Assembly: GCA_023433275.1 (NCBI GenBank)
Contig: JAEZDN010000060.1
Location: 1-15,685, forward strand
DNA from: Verrucomicrobiota bacterium
GTDB lineage: Bacteria > Verrucomicrobiota > Verrucomicrobiia > Opitutales > Opitutaceae
Direction: 5' to 3'
Length of the DNA stretch: 15,685 bases
Under the pieces are notes generated by a model that saw only the letters and a list, made by a program, of their open reading frames with translations, did not search any database and was not told where the DNA came from. Positions 1 through 6,458 of the stretch are shown here, in pieces; the first letter of the stretch is position 1; each line of letters opens with the position of its first letter. A program made the position numbers and the translations under genes.

Positions 1-77
1 CGCTCGGAGAGCGCGCCCTACCCGGCCCCAGCGGGAGTTGGCCCCCCCATCTCCAAACGAACCGCCGATGCCGTCCC

Positions 78-923
78 CTACAGAGCCGCCTGCAAGCCGC
101 GGATGTAGCCGGCGGATTCGGCGAGGCCGGTGGCGGGATCGTTGGGATCCTTCTCGTATTCGAGCCAGGCGCCGTGGCGGTAACCGATCTCCTTCAAATT
201 CGCGACAATCGCGCGCAGGTCCAACCTCCCCCGCCCCATTTCCACCGGTTGATCCTCGCGCGCGCCGGTCGGGGCCACGGTGTCCTTGAGATGGACATCA
301 TACAACCGGGCTGCGTGCCGCCGGATCATCTCCACCGGGTCCTCCCCGCTTCGCGCGCAATGGCCGACGTCGAGGCAGAGGCCGATGCGCTTGTCGAGCG
401 ACGCGATCGCATCCATCACGCCTTGGACGGACGGCCAGGATTTGTCCTCGGGCCCGTGGTTGTGGATGGCGGCGCGCAGTTCGTATTCCTTCACCAGCTT
501 TTCGAGCAGCGGCAGCGCGGCGGGTTCGGGACTGCAACTGAAGAGCGTGAGGCCGTTGGCCTTCACGTATTCCATCATGCGGCGCATCGCGGGCTCGTCG
601 TTCTTCAGATAAAGCACACCGCAGCAATGAATGTTGATGCCCGCGGCGCGGATTTTCGCGGCGATGTCCTTCCACTGGCCGGGCTGGTTTTCCCAGGGCG
701 AGTGCGCGCGGTGGAGCGAAATCGTGTCACACCCCACCCGCTTCACGGCGGCGATCATGTTCTCGAGCGGCAGGCTCTTCAGGGTCACGGTCGCGACCCC
801 GAGCGTGAAAGCGTGCATGCGGCGAGGAGCCAGGGGCGAGGCGTCGGATGCCAAAGCGCGAGAGCCGAGAAACGGCAGCGCGGCGCCGGCAGCGAGGGTT
901 TTGAGGACGGTACGACGGTTCAT
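78..923 (-). CDS. Exported sugar phosphate isomerase/epimerase-like TIM-barrel protein
   Basis: The 281-residue protein resembles the xylose-isomerase-like TIM-barrel (AP endonuclease family 2) superfamily, whose members isomerise, epimerise or cleave sugars and keto-sugars. The start at 923 is chosen because it begins directly with a Tat-like signal (NRRTVLK, then a hydrophobic stretch and an ALA site near residue 25). A 20-residue upstream extension would run into the hairpin repeat and bury that signal. Plausible metal or substrate residues are E133, H154/H156 (IHNHG), D185/H188 (LDVGH), H211 (DVHLKD) and E255 (LEYEKD). It is the last gene of a minus-strand cassette with a GMC oxidoreductase and its small subunit, so it may act on the oxidised (keto-) sugar in the periplasm; this is inference. 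No Shine-Dalgarno is visible. The family assignment is good, but the substrate is unknown. Confidence 0.85.
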   Translation of the reverse strand: MNRRTVLKTLAAGAALPFLGSRALASDASPLAPRRMHAFTLGVATVTLKSLPLENMIAAVKRVGCDTISLHRAHSPWENQPGQWKDIAAKIRAAGINIHCCGVLYLKNDEPAMRRMMEYVKANGLTLFSCSPEPAALPLLEKLVKEYELRAAIHNHGPEDKSWPSVQGVMDAIASLDKRIGLCLDVGHCARSGEDPVEMIRRHAARLYDVHLKDTVAPTGAREDQPVEMGRGRLDLRAIVANLKEIGYRHGAWLEYEKDPNDPATGLAESAGYIRGLQAAL

Positions 924-940
924 GGTTCGGGGGTTTTGTA

Positions 941-997
941 GGGGCGCACCTTGTGTGCGCCCTCGGAGCGGGAACGGGCGCACGCAAGGTGCGCCCC
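941..997. repeat. Paired GGGCGC hairpin repeat (inverted, REP-like)
   Basis: Two 22-base arms (941-962 and 976-997) are reverse complements at 21 of 22 positions, around a 13-base spacer. Each arm is itself a hairpin of 8-bp stem and 5-base loop (GGGCGCAC/GTGCGCCC). It lies in the 88-bp gap between the small subunit gene and the isomerase gene. Hairpins of the same 8-5-8 geometry occur at 5094-5114 and 5198-5218. Confidence 0.8.
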
Positions 998-1011
998 CAC
1001 ATTTCGGGTCG

Positions 1012-1665
1012 TCAGGCCAAACCCAGTTTCTCCAGGACTTCCTTCGGCGGGCCCTTGAACTCGGCGAGGGGCATGTTGCCGCGGTAGCCGAGGTCGATCA
1101 TGCCCTGGGGCGTGGTGAAGAATCCGCTGGCGGTGAGGTCGCGAAACTTGGCGAAGAAACGCGCTCCCTCGGCTAGCTCGGGCGGGGCGTCGGGCGCGTG
1201 ACAGATGTCGTCCGCGATGGCGGCCATCTTCTCGTGGTTGAGATCGGCGAAGTCGCGGCCAAACCGGCGCCGGGCCTCCGCGTCAATCCAGGCAAGGCCG
1301 GTGAGCACCGTTTCGCGATCGGCCTTCTGGTCCGGGTACGGAGAGCTGATCCATTCGTCGATGAAGTCATGCACCTTCAGGTCGGCGGCGCTGGGCACGT
1401 CGCCCTCGGCCGGGATGATGAGCGCGCACAGCGCCGCGGAGGTCCGGCGCTGGTGATCCGTCATCGTCAGCGGCCAGAACGCCCCGGGAGCATATTCGGC
1501 ATTGAGCAGCGGGTCGGTTCCGTAGCCCGTGGTCGCGGGGGTCGCGGCGCCGGCCTGCCCCGCGAGGGCGGCGCGATCCGTGACGGCCAGCGTGGCCGTG
1601 GCGGCGAGCATCCATTTGATGGCGGTGCGGCGGTCGAGACGGGGAAGGGATTCGCTGGAGCTCAT
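1012..1665 (-). CDS. Gluconate 2-dehydrogenase subunit 3-like Tat protein (small subunit of sugar/glycoside dehydrogenase)
   Basis: The 217-residue protein starts with a twin-arginine signal (LDRRTAIKWML at residues 10-20, then an alanine-rich hydrophobic stretch and an ALA site near residue 35). The mature part is a helical domain typical of the gluconate 2-dehydrogenase subunit 3 family: a tail of the type ALCALIIPAEGDVPSA, and a late TTPQGMIDLGYRGN segment. Small subunits of this family pair with a GMC flavoprotein and, carrying the only export signal, take it through the Tat pathway. The GMC gene lies immediately upstream on the same strand with no signal of its own, which fits. No haem-binding CXXCH is present here, so the electron acceptor is not shown. 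No Shine-Dalgarno is seen before the ATG at 1665. Confidence 0.85.
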   Translation of the reverse strand: MSSSESLPRLDRRTAIKWMLAATATLAVTDRAALAGQAGAATPATTGYGTDPLLNAEYAPGAFWPLTMTDHQRRTSAALCALIIPAEGDVPSAADLKVHDFIDEWISSPYPDQKADRETVLTGLAWIDAEARRRFGRDFADLNHEKMAAIADDICHAPDAPPELAEGARFFAKFRDLTASGFFTTPQGMIDLGYRGNMPLAEFKGPPKEVLEKLGLA

Positions 1666-1674
1666 GATACGGAG

Positions 1675-1826
1675 AAACCCGAGACTTGAAACCTGAGACC
1701 TGAAAACGATCCGAGGGTAGCTGAGGGGGACGAGTGGGTTAACATGGTCTGGGGAGGATTGGGTGACGTGGGATTTCTCGGAGCAGGATCGAACCTTTCA
1801 AGTTTCAGGTCTCAGGTCTCGGGTTT
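1675..1826. repeat. Inverted pair of 7-bp tandem repeats (GARACYT heptamers)
   Basis: The left array begins AAACCC at 1675, followed by heptamers at 1681 (GAGACTT), 1688 (GAAACCT), 1695 (GAGACCT) and 1702 (degenerate). The right array is the reverse complement form, with heptamers at 1793 (degenerate), 1800, 1807 and 1814, closing with GGGTTT at 1821-1826. The arms flank about 85 bp and fill the 175-bp gap between the GMC and small-subunit genes. The array could form a long imperfect stem. Confidence 0.75.
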
Positions 1827-1840
1827 CACATCTCGGTCTT

Positions 1841-3655
1841 TCAGAAGTTTCCCTTCCGCATTTCCTCGAGCATGTGTTCGCCCGCGCGCCAGGCGAGGGC
1901 CATGATCGTGATGGTGGGATTCTTGTCGGCGTTCGAGGGGAACGTGGCGCCGTCGGTCAGGTAGAGGTTCGGGACGTCCCACGTCTGGCAATATTGGTTG
2001 GTCACCGACTTCGTGCGGTCGCTGCCCATGATGGCGCCGCCGACCTCGTGGATGATGCGCCCGCCCTTCTCGATCGGGGAGTTCGGGCTCACGCGCTTGC
2101 GGTTGCCGGAAGCGCCGAGGACCTTGCCGCCCATGGCCGTGATGATCTCGCGGAACGTGCGCTCCATGTGCTCGGATTGCCGCAACTCGTGGTCGGACCA
2201 CTGCCACGAAAAACGGAGGACCGGGATGCCCCACTTGTCCTTCACGACGGGATCGAGTTCGCAATAGGAGCCCTCGTTCGGGATCATCTCGCCGCGGCCC
2301 GAGAAAAACATGAATGAACCGTAGAAGCGCCGGGCGTCCTCCTTGAGCTTCAAGCCGTAGCTGCCGCGCGTGTAGTTCTGGAGCCCGCCGCCGGCGCCCA
2401 TCCCGGGCATCGTGCGGCCGCCGCCGAATTCGATGTGGTAGCCGCGCGCGAACCCGAGATCGCCGCGGAGCTGTTCCTTGTACAACCACCAGGGCGCGTA
2501 CACGTGGAGGCCGCCGGCGCCGTCCTCGTTGTGCGGGGGCAGGTTTTCCAAGGCCGGGATCTGCCCGCTGAGGCTCGCGCCCACGGTGTCCATGATGTAT
2601 TTGCCCACCAAGCCGGTGGTGTTGGCCAGGCCGTCGGGAAAGCGCGCGGACTTCGAATTGAGGAGGACGCGGACGGACTCGCAGGAGCTGGCGCCGAGGA
2701 CGACCACGCGCGCGCGGGCGCGGCACTCGCGGCCGGTGGTCTTGTCGATGTAGATGACGCCGTCGGCGAGGCCCTTGGCGTTGAGCGTCACCTCGCGCAC
2801 CATCGCGTTGGCGACGATGTCGAGGTTGCCGGTCGCGAGGGCCGGCGGCAGGTGCACCGTGGTCGACTGGTAGGTCGCGCGAATAGAGCAGCCGCGGCCG
2901 CAGGGCGTTGCCCAGAAACACGCGGCGCGCTCGCTCATGGCCTGGGCGAGGATGCGCTGGGCCTTGGGGTTGTTTGGGTGGAGAATCCTGGACAGGCGCT
3001 CGCCGTCCTGCCGCTGCGTGAGCACCGCGCGATGGATCGGGATCACCGGAATGCCGAGCGGCGCCATGTGTTTCTTCGCCAGCAACTCGCAGGCGCGCGG
3101 CGCGGGCGGCGGCTGGAGCACGCCGGGTGAGGAGTCGGGCGTGTTTTCCATGCCCTCGTTCTCACCGTACACGCCGATCAACATCTCGGCCCTGTCGTAC
3201 CAGGGTGCAATTTCCTCATAGGAGAACGGCCAGTCGAAACCGAGGCCGTCGCGGCTGTAAGGCTTGAAGTCGTAGGGACCGTTGCGGAGCGAGTGACGCG
3301 CCCAGTGGTTGGTGCGCCCGCCCATCATGCGCGCGCGCCACCATTCGAATTGTTTCGCCGGGTCGTCCGAGGACTGCGTGTACGGCTCGCCGGGCACGGT
3401 CCAGCCGCCGTCCACGGTCGCATCATGAAAACCCATGTGCTTGTCCGGCGTGGCCACGCCCCGCAACGGCGCCTGGCCGTTGGTTTGGAACATCGGCGTT
3501 TCCTTCACCGGGTCGTAATCGCGCCCTGCCTCGAGCATGAGCACGCGCGCCCCCTCCATGGTGAGCGTGTAGGCCGTCTGGCCACCGGCGGCGCCGGAAC
3601 CAACGACAATGACATCATATTCGGACTTAACCTCGGCGGGAGTGATGAGCGGCAT
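1841..3655 (-). CDS. GMC-family FAD-dependent sugar/glycoside oxidoreductase, large subunit
   Basis: The 604-residue protein has an N-terminal Rossmann FAD motif (VGSGAAGG, G19-x-G21-xx-G24), with E42 (LEAGR) placed to bind the ADP ribose. Its C-terminal GMC signature is HEVGGAIMG (H536, likely catalytic) with a second conserved site at N579-P580 (NADKNPT). The segment between holds the substrate domain, including an early ARHSLRNGPYDF block. It has no signal peptide or haem motif. Such subunits oxidise sugars (gluconate, sorbitol, or the C3 hydroxyl of glycosides) and are usually exported with a Tat-tagged subunit 3, which is encoded next. The downstream isomerase-like gene suggests that a keto-sugar is processed further. 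The start at 3655 gives the usual short lead into the FAD fold. GMC family membership is secure; the substrate is not. Confidence 0.92.
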   Translation of the reverse strand: MPLITPAEVKSEYDVIVVGSGAAGGQTAYTLTMEGARVLMLEAGRDYDPVKETPMFQTNGQAPLRGVATPDKHMGFHDATVDGGWTVPGEPYTQSSDDPAKQFEWWRARMMGGRTNHWARHSLRNGPYDFKPYSRDGLGFDWPFSYEEIAPWYDRAEMLIGVYGENEGMENTPDSSPGVLQPPPAPRACELLAKKHMAPLGIPVIPIHRAVLTQRQDGERLSRILHPNNPKAQRILAQAMSERAACFWATPCGRGCSIRATYQSTTVHLPPALATGNLDIVANAMVREVTLNAKGLADGVIYIDKTTGRECRARARVVVLGASSCESVRVLLNSKSARFPDGLANTTGLVGKYIMDTVGASLSGQIPALENLPPHNEDGAGGLHVYAPWWLYKEQLRGDLGFARGYHIEFGGGRTMPGMGAGGGLQNYTRGSYGLKLKEDARRFYGSFMFFSGRGEMIPNEGSYCELDPVVKDKWGIPVLRFSWQWSDHELRQSEHMERTFREIITAMGGKVLGASGNRKRVSPNSPIEKGGRIIHEVGGAIMGSDRTKSVTNQYCQTWDVPNLYLTDGATFPSNADKNPTITIMALAWRAGEHMLEEMRKGNF

Positions 3656-3727
3656 GGGGTGGGCCGGATGGGCGGGGTGCGCCCAACTGAGGACACGCGC
3701 GCATTTTCAGCAAGAGGAAACCCGGCA

Positions 3728-3781
3728 GGCGCCACTCACTCAGGTGAGTACGCCAGGGAGCGGTTAAAATAACTCAATTAT
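3728..3781. promoter_or_regulatory. Hairpin plus AT-rich island in the divergent intergenic region (possible control site)
   Basis: Positions 3734-3749 form ACTCAC-TCAG-GTGAGT, with flanking GGCG/CGCC (3728-3731 and 3751-3754) extending the stem. Next to it, 3763-3781 is unusually AT-rich for this genome. It sits about 75-125 bp upstream of the GMC gene, between divergent transcription units, so a promoter or operator is plausible. I find no convincing -35/-10 pair on either strand. Confidence 0.3.
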
Positions 3782-3821
3782 CGAGCAAGAATTCTCCACC
3801 GCCCGGCCGGAGGGAACAGAC

Positions 3822-3899
3822 TTTCCCGCGGACAGCGCGGATCGGCGCGGACAAAGTGAAGTCGGGTCGGATCCGCGGTTATCCGCACTATCCGCGGAC
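3822..3899. repeat. CCGCGGAT long-armed inverted repeat, copy 1
   Basis: The left arm (about 3824-3852) and right arm (about 3871-3899) are imperfect reverse complements built from repeated GCGGAT units spaced about 9-10 bp apart. Several mismatches are C/T changes compatible with G-U pairing. Copy 2 lies 139 bp downstream and shares flanking sequence, so the whole block looks like a diverged tandem duplication. Confidence 0.75.
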
Positions 3900-3960
3900 G
3901 GGATTGGATTCGGCGGACTGCGCGAGCGGGGTCGCCCACGTTCCACCAACCGGAATGCCT

Positions 3961-4038
3961 TTCCCGCGGATTACGCGGATGGACGCGGATATGAGCAGGT
4001 TGGATCGAATCCGCGGTTATCCGTGTTATCCGCGGGAT
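3961..4038. repeat. CCGCGGAT long-armed inverted repeat, copy 2
   Basis: The left arm 3962-3990 holds three GCGGAT units. The right arm 4009-4037 holds the matching ATCCGC/ATCCGTG/ATCCGCGG units, with about 24 of 29 positions complementary and an 18-base loop region. Both copies begin CTTTCCCGCGGA, and both are followed by a GATTGG...GCGAGCG...GCCC flank. It ends about 105 bp before the gene at 4145. Confidence 0.8.
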
Positions 4039-4144
4039 ATGATTGGGTCGGTCACAGGGAGATCCGCGAGCGAGGGTTGCCCGAGCCACTTTTCCCACCT
4101 TGCTCCTTGCCCCCTGCCCTTCGGTCCCTTCTCTTTCCCGCTCC

Positions 4145-4630
4145 ATGGCCAAAATCGAAGTCAGTCAGGTCGCCGAGATCCTCAAGAAGCACAAGCTGGA
4201 GCCGTCCATCCTCCGCGAAATCGTCGAGGAGATGAACGAGATCACCCAGCCCGCCGCCGACGAGGACATCAAGCCGCCGGCGCCGAAAAAGCAGTTCGTC
4301 ATCCTGCTTTCGGACATGGAGGGAAAACTGCCGCAGAAAGACCTCACCGGCTGGGTCGTCCAGATTCCGGAGAACGCGAGCCCCTACTCCACCACCGACC
4401 GCATCTTCAAGGGCGCCTACGATTTCAACGCCTCGAAAAAAGGCCGGCTCCTTCCCGTGAAGTCCGTCGGCGAGGCCCTGGAGAGCGCCAGCGCGAAATA
4501 TTTCAAGGAATCCGAACTTTGGGTGAAAACGAAAATGCCGGTGGCCGTCGTCGTGACCGACAACGTGCTGCCGAAGGACGAATTCAAGGTCGAGAAAGTC
4601 GACCGCCGCCGGAAGCTCGAGGAAGCATAA
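4145..4630 (+). CDS. Conserved-looking hypothetical protein, soluble, 161 residues
   Basis: I do not recognise the family. The protein is charged and soluble, with no signal peptide or membrane segment. An N-terminal helical part (residues 1-32: AEILKKHKLEPSILREIVEEMNEI) is followed by a proline-rich linker (PPAPKK). A mixed segment follows with a likely beta strand (QFVILLSD), then a basic C-terminus (DRRRKLEEA). The start at 4145 is preferred over an in-frame upstream ATG at 4043, because the added 34 residues would be encoded within repeat-flank sequence and are of odd composition (RARVARATFPTLLLAPCP). Codon use is typical of the surrounding genes, with strong third-position G/C, which supports it being real. 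The upstream leader is pyrimidine-rich with no Shine-Dalgarno. Confidence 0.75.
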   Translation: MAKIEVSQVAEILKKHKLEPSILREIVEEMNEITQPAADEDIKPPAPKKQFVILLSDMEGKLPQKDLTGWVVQIPENASPYSTTDRIFKGAYDFNASKKGRLLPVKSVGEALESASAKYFKESELWVKTKMPVAVVVTDNVLPKDEFKVEKVDRRRKLEEA

Positions 4631-4730
4631 GAGCCGGGCGATCACGGGCAATATTGGCAACGCGGGGAATCCGATCCCCATCGTTCTGCGCGGCAATGAA
4701 CCTTCAGCGCTAAAACGAGTCGTACCCAGC

Positions 4731-5087
4731 ATGCCCTACTTGCGACAACGTCAGCGGATCGCGACGAATGGACGCGTGGGCGTCCGGTTCAGCGTTGAGC
4801 AGCGCGATCAACTCATCCGCTCGCCGCATACGCCCAGAGAAGTGGCGCATCGACTCCACCGTGCGCCGGTGCGCGGCGGCAAACTGGAAATCCGCCTCGA
4901 TCGCGCGGCCCTGGACGCGGTGATTCTAGCCGTCGCCCACGAACCCGAGAACGACACGCGTCCCGCGAAGACACGCGACCGCCGCGCGCAGGCCACCTTC
5001 CTGCGTTATCTCGAGAATCTTTCGGATCGGTTCGAGGACGAGGACGACGGCAACGCGGATTCCGCAGCCGAATCCGAATTAACATAA
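4731..5087 (+). CDS. Hypothetical protein, 118 residues, charged, acidic C-terminus
   Basis: I do not recognise this protein. It is rich in arginine in the first two thirds (MPYLRQRQRIATNGR..., REVAHRLHRAPVRGGK), with a short hydrophobic strand (LDAVILAVAHE, residues about 61-71). It ends in a strongly acidic tail (FEDEDDGNADSAAESE). There is no signal or membrane segment. Reality is supported by its position 100 bp after the previous gene on the same strand, by the Rho-independent-type hairpin with a T run 6 bp after its stop, and by the lack of a better ORF on the other strand. The basic head with acidic tail could suit nucleic acid or partner binding, but that is only a guess from composition. 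Confidence 0.55.
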   Translation: MPYLRQRQRIATNGRVGVRFSVEQRDQLIRSPHTPREVAHRLHRAPVRGGKLEIRLDRAALDAVILAVAHEPENDTRPAKTRDRRAQATFLRYLENLSDRFEDEDDGNADSAAESELT

Positions 5088-5093
5088 TTGCAG

Positions 5094-5119
5094 GGGCGCG
5101 GCTCGACCGCGCCCTTTTT
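5094..5119 (+). terminator. Rho-independent-type terminator (also a GGGCGC hairpin family member)
   Basis: A perfect 8-bp GC stem (GGGCGCGG, loop CTCGA, CCGCGCCC) at 5094-5114 is followed at once by TTTTT (5115-5119). It begins 6 bp after the stop codon of the gene ending at 5087. Its stem-loop shape matches the hairpins at 941-997 and 5198-5218, so a repeat element may be doing duty as terminator. Confidence 0.65.
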
Positions 5120-5432
5120 GGCGAGACTGGATGAACGCGACCCAGCCGGGCGAACGAGCCACGACACTCAGCCATATCCCGACGTTTGCTCACTGAAGGG
5201 CGCAGCAAGACTGCGCCCCTACCCGGCGGCGCGGAGGAGAAGACCGGCGCAATTCATCGACGAATTCCGTTTCCCGAATCGGACACTTCCGTGCGTGGGG
5301 CGGTGGTCTCATCCCCCGCACCACCGTTTGCCCGGGTCAAGCCACCGGACGCGACCGGATGGCGCGCGGCGCGCGCGAACGGTATTCTCGCCTCGCTCCC
5401 GGCTCGCGCCGCAACCCCTTCATTCAATCATC
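5120..5432. other. Non-coding gap before the envelope-protein operon
   Basis: No credible gene is seen in these 313 bases. They hold one repeat hairpin (5198-5218, listed separately) and otherwise GC-rich sequence. A promoter for the operon starting at 5433 is expected here, but I cannot identify one. Confidence 0.6.
5198..5218. repeat. GGGCGC hairpin repeat, single unit
   Basis: A perfect 8-bp stem (GGGCGCAG/CTGCGCCC) with a 5-base loop (CAAGA), followed by CCTACCC. It is in inverted orientation to the hairpin at 5094-5114, so the two form a head-to-head pair about 83 bp apart, like the tighter pair at 941-997. The last two stem base pairs differ between copies, but always by compensating changes. 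Confidence 0.7.
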
Positions 5433-6011
5433 ATGAACTCCACCGACACTTATTCATCCGCCAATCCGTCCGCGGCTGGCTCCGAGTCCAGCCCGGCTTC
5501 CAGCACCATCCGCCAGGCGGCCGACAAGACCTGCCGCGCCGCCGGGAAGGTCATCGACCAGGCCAAGGAAAAGGCCGGCCAGGCCACCCAGGAACGCCAA
5601 CAGGCCACCGCCGGCAAGATCGGCGGCTATAGCGACCGCCTCCGCGAGACCGCGCGCTCGCTGGAAGAGGAAGACCCGAACATCGCCCATTTCGCGAACA
5701 AGGCCGCCGACCGCCTGCAGGAAGTGGCGGACTATGTGCGGGACGCCGACTTCGCGCGCCTGCGCGCCGACGCCACCACGATCGCTCAACGCCATCCCGT
5801 CCTCTTCATGGGTGGCCTCCTCGCCGCGGGCCTGGTGTTGGGCAACATTGCCAAAGCATCCGTCCAGGGTCTCCACGACGAGGGCGAGAGCGACGCCGAC
5901 ATCCTCGATGAGGATGTGGGCAACAGCCGGTACGCCGCCGACGACGATCCGCTCGACGGCGTGACCGAATCCTTCGGCGATGAGCCGAGCCGCGACCAAT
6001 CCTTTTCCTAA
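5433..6011 (+). CDS. Single-span membrane protein with long amphipathic N-terminus (YqjD/ElaB-like architecture)
   Basis: The protein has 192 residues. Residues 25-120 are polar, alanine-, glutamine- and arginine-rich and probably helical (AADKTCRAAGKVIDQAKEKAGQ..., DRLQEVADYVRDADFARLRAD). One membrane segment follows (about 122-141, HPVLFMGGLLAAGLVLGNIA), then an acidic tail of about 50 residues. This layout is like the ElaB/YqjD/DUF883 group of membrane-anchored stress proteins, although I do not claim homology. The start at 5433 is chosen because the upstream in-frame extension covers the terminator and repeat region. It is first of four closely spaced genes and lies 6 bp before the Holin-X-like gene. 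No Shine-Dalgarno is visible. Confidence 0.8.
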   Translation: MNSTDTYSSANPSAAGSESSPASSTIRQAADKTCRAAGKVIDQAKEKAGQATQERQQATAGKIGGYSDRLRETARSLEEEDPNIAHFANKAADRLQEVADYVRDADFARLRADATTIAQRHPVLFMGGLLAAGLVLGNIAKASVQGLHDEGESDADILDEDVGNSRYAADDDPLDGVTESFGDEPSRDQSFS

Positions 6012-6017
6012 ACTCCC

Positions 6018-6458
6018 ATGAACCGCGAACCCGGCACCAGCACGATCGGCAACCTCCTGACCGATCTTCGCGAGGAAAGCACCACGCTCCTCCGCCAGGA
6101 GGTCGCGCTCGCCAAGGCCGAACTCGGGGAGAAGGTCTCCCAGGCCACGCACAGCGCACTCGCCCTCATAGCGGGCGGCGCCGTGGCCTACGCGGGCGGC
6201 ATCGTCCTGCTGCTGGGCGTCGGCCGCCTCGTGCAGATGCTCCTCATCGGCGCCGGCGTGGACGAGACGATCGCTCAGTGGCTCGGCTACACGATCGTCG
6301 GATCCATCGTGACCCTGGTCGGCTGGCTCATGCTGTCAGCCGCGAAGAAAAACCTCAACGCCGAGCATCTCATGCCCCGCGAAACCCTCGCCTCCCTGCG
6401 CGACAACAAGCGCTGGGCCCAGGCCAAAATCCATCACGCCCATGAACCCGCAACCTGA
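6018..6458 (+). CDS. Phage-holin-family / YqjE-like membrane protein (Holin-X, PF07332-type)
   Basis: The protein has 146 residues. An N-terminal amphipathic helix with the family-typical pattern LLTDLREESTTLLRQEVALAKAEL (residues 13-36) precedes two membrane segments (about 46-76 and 86-108) and a short basic cytoplasmic tail. That pattern of a helix ending in ALAKAEL before a two-helix hairpin is characteristic of the putative Holin-X/YqjE family. Despite the name, these are usually chromosomal proteins of unknown role, not lysis proteins. It follows the previous gene by 6 bp and overlaps the next by 17 bp, so translation is probably coupled. The pyrimidine-rich leader ends in ACTCCC immediately before the ATG. 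Confidence 0.85.
   Translation: MNREPGTSTIGNLLTDLREESTTLLRQEVALAKAELGEKVSQATHSALALIAGGAVAYAGGIVLLLGVGRLVQMLLIGAGVDETIAQWLGYTIVGSIVTLVGWLMLSAAKKNLNAEHLMPRETLASLRDNKRWAQAKIHHAHEPAT

Noticed and set aside
174..941. 255-codon plus-strand frame opposite the isomerase-like gene
   Set aside because: It is antisense to a protein with a Tat signal and a TIM-barrel metal-site pattern; composition bias explains the frame.
3822..4038. CRISPR-like array
   Set aside because: There are only two inverted-repeat copies with diverged flanks, no regular spacers and no cas genes.
6018..6458. Prophage remnant, because of the holin-family label
   Set aside because: No lysin, integrase or structural phage genes are nearby; Holin-X/YqjE proteins are common chromosomal genes.
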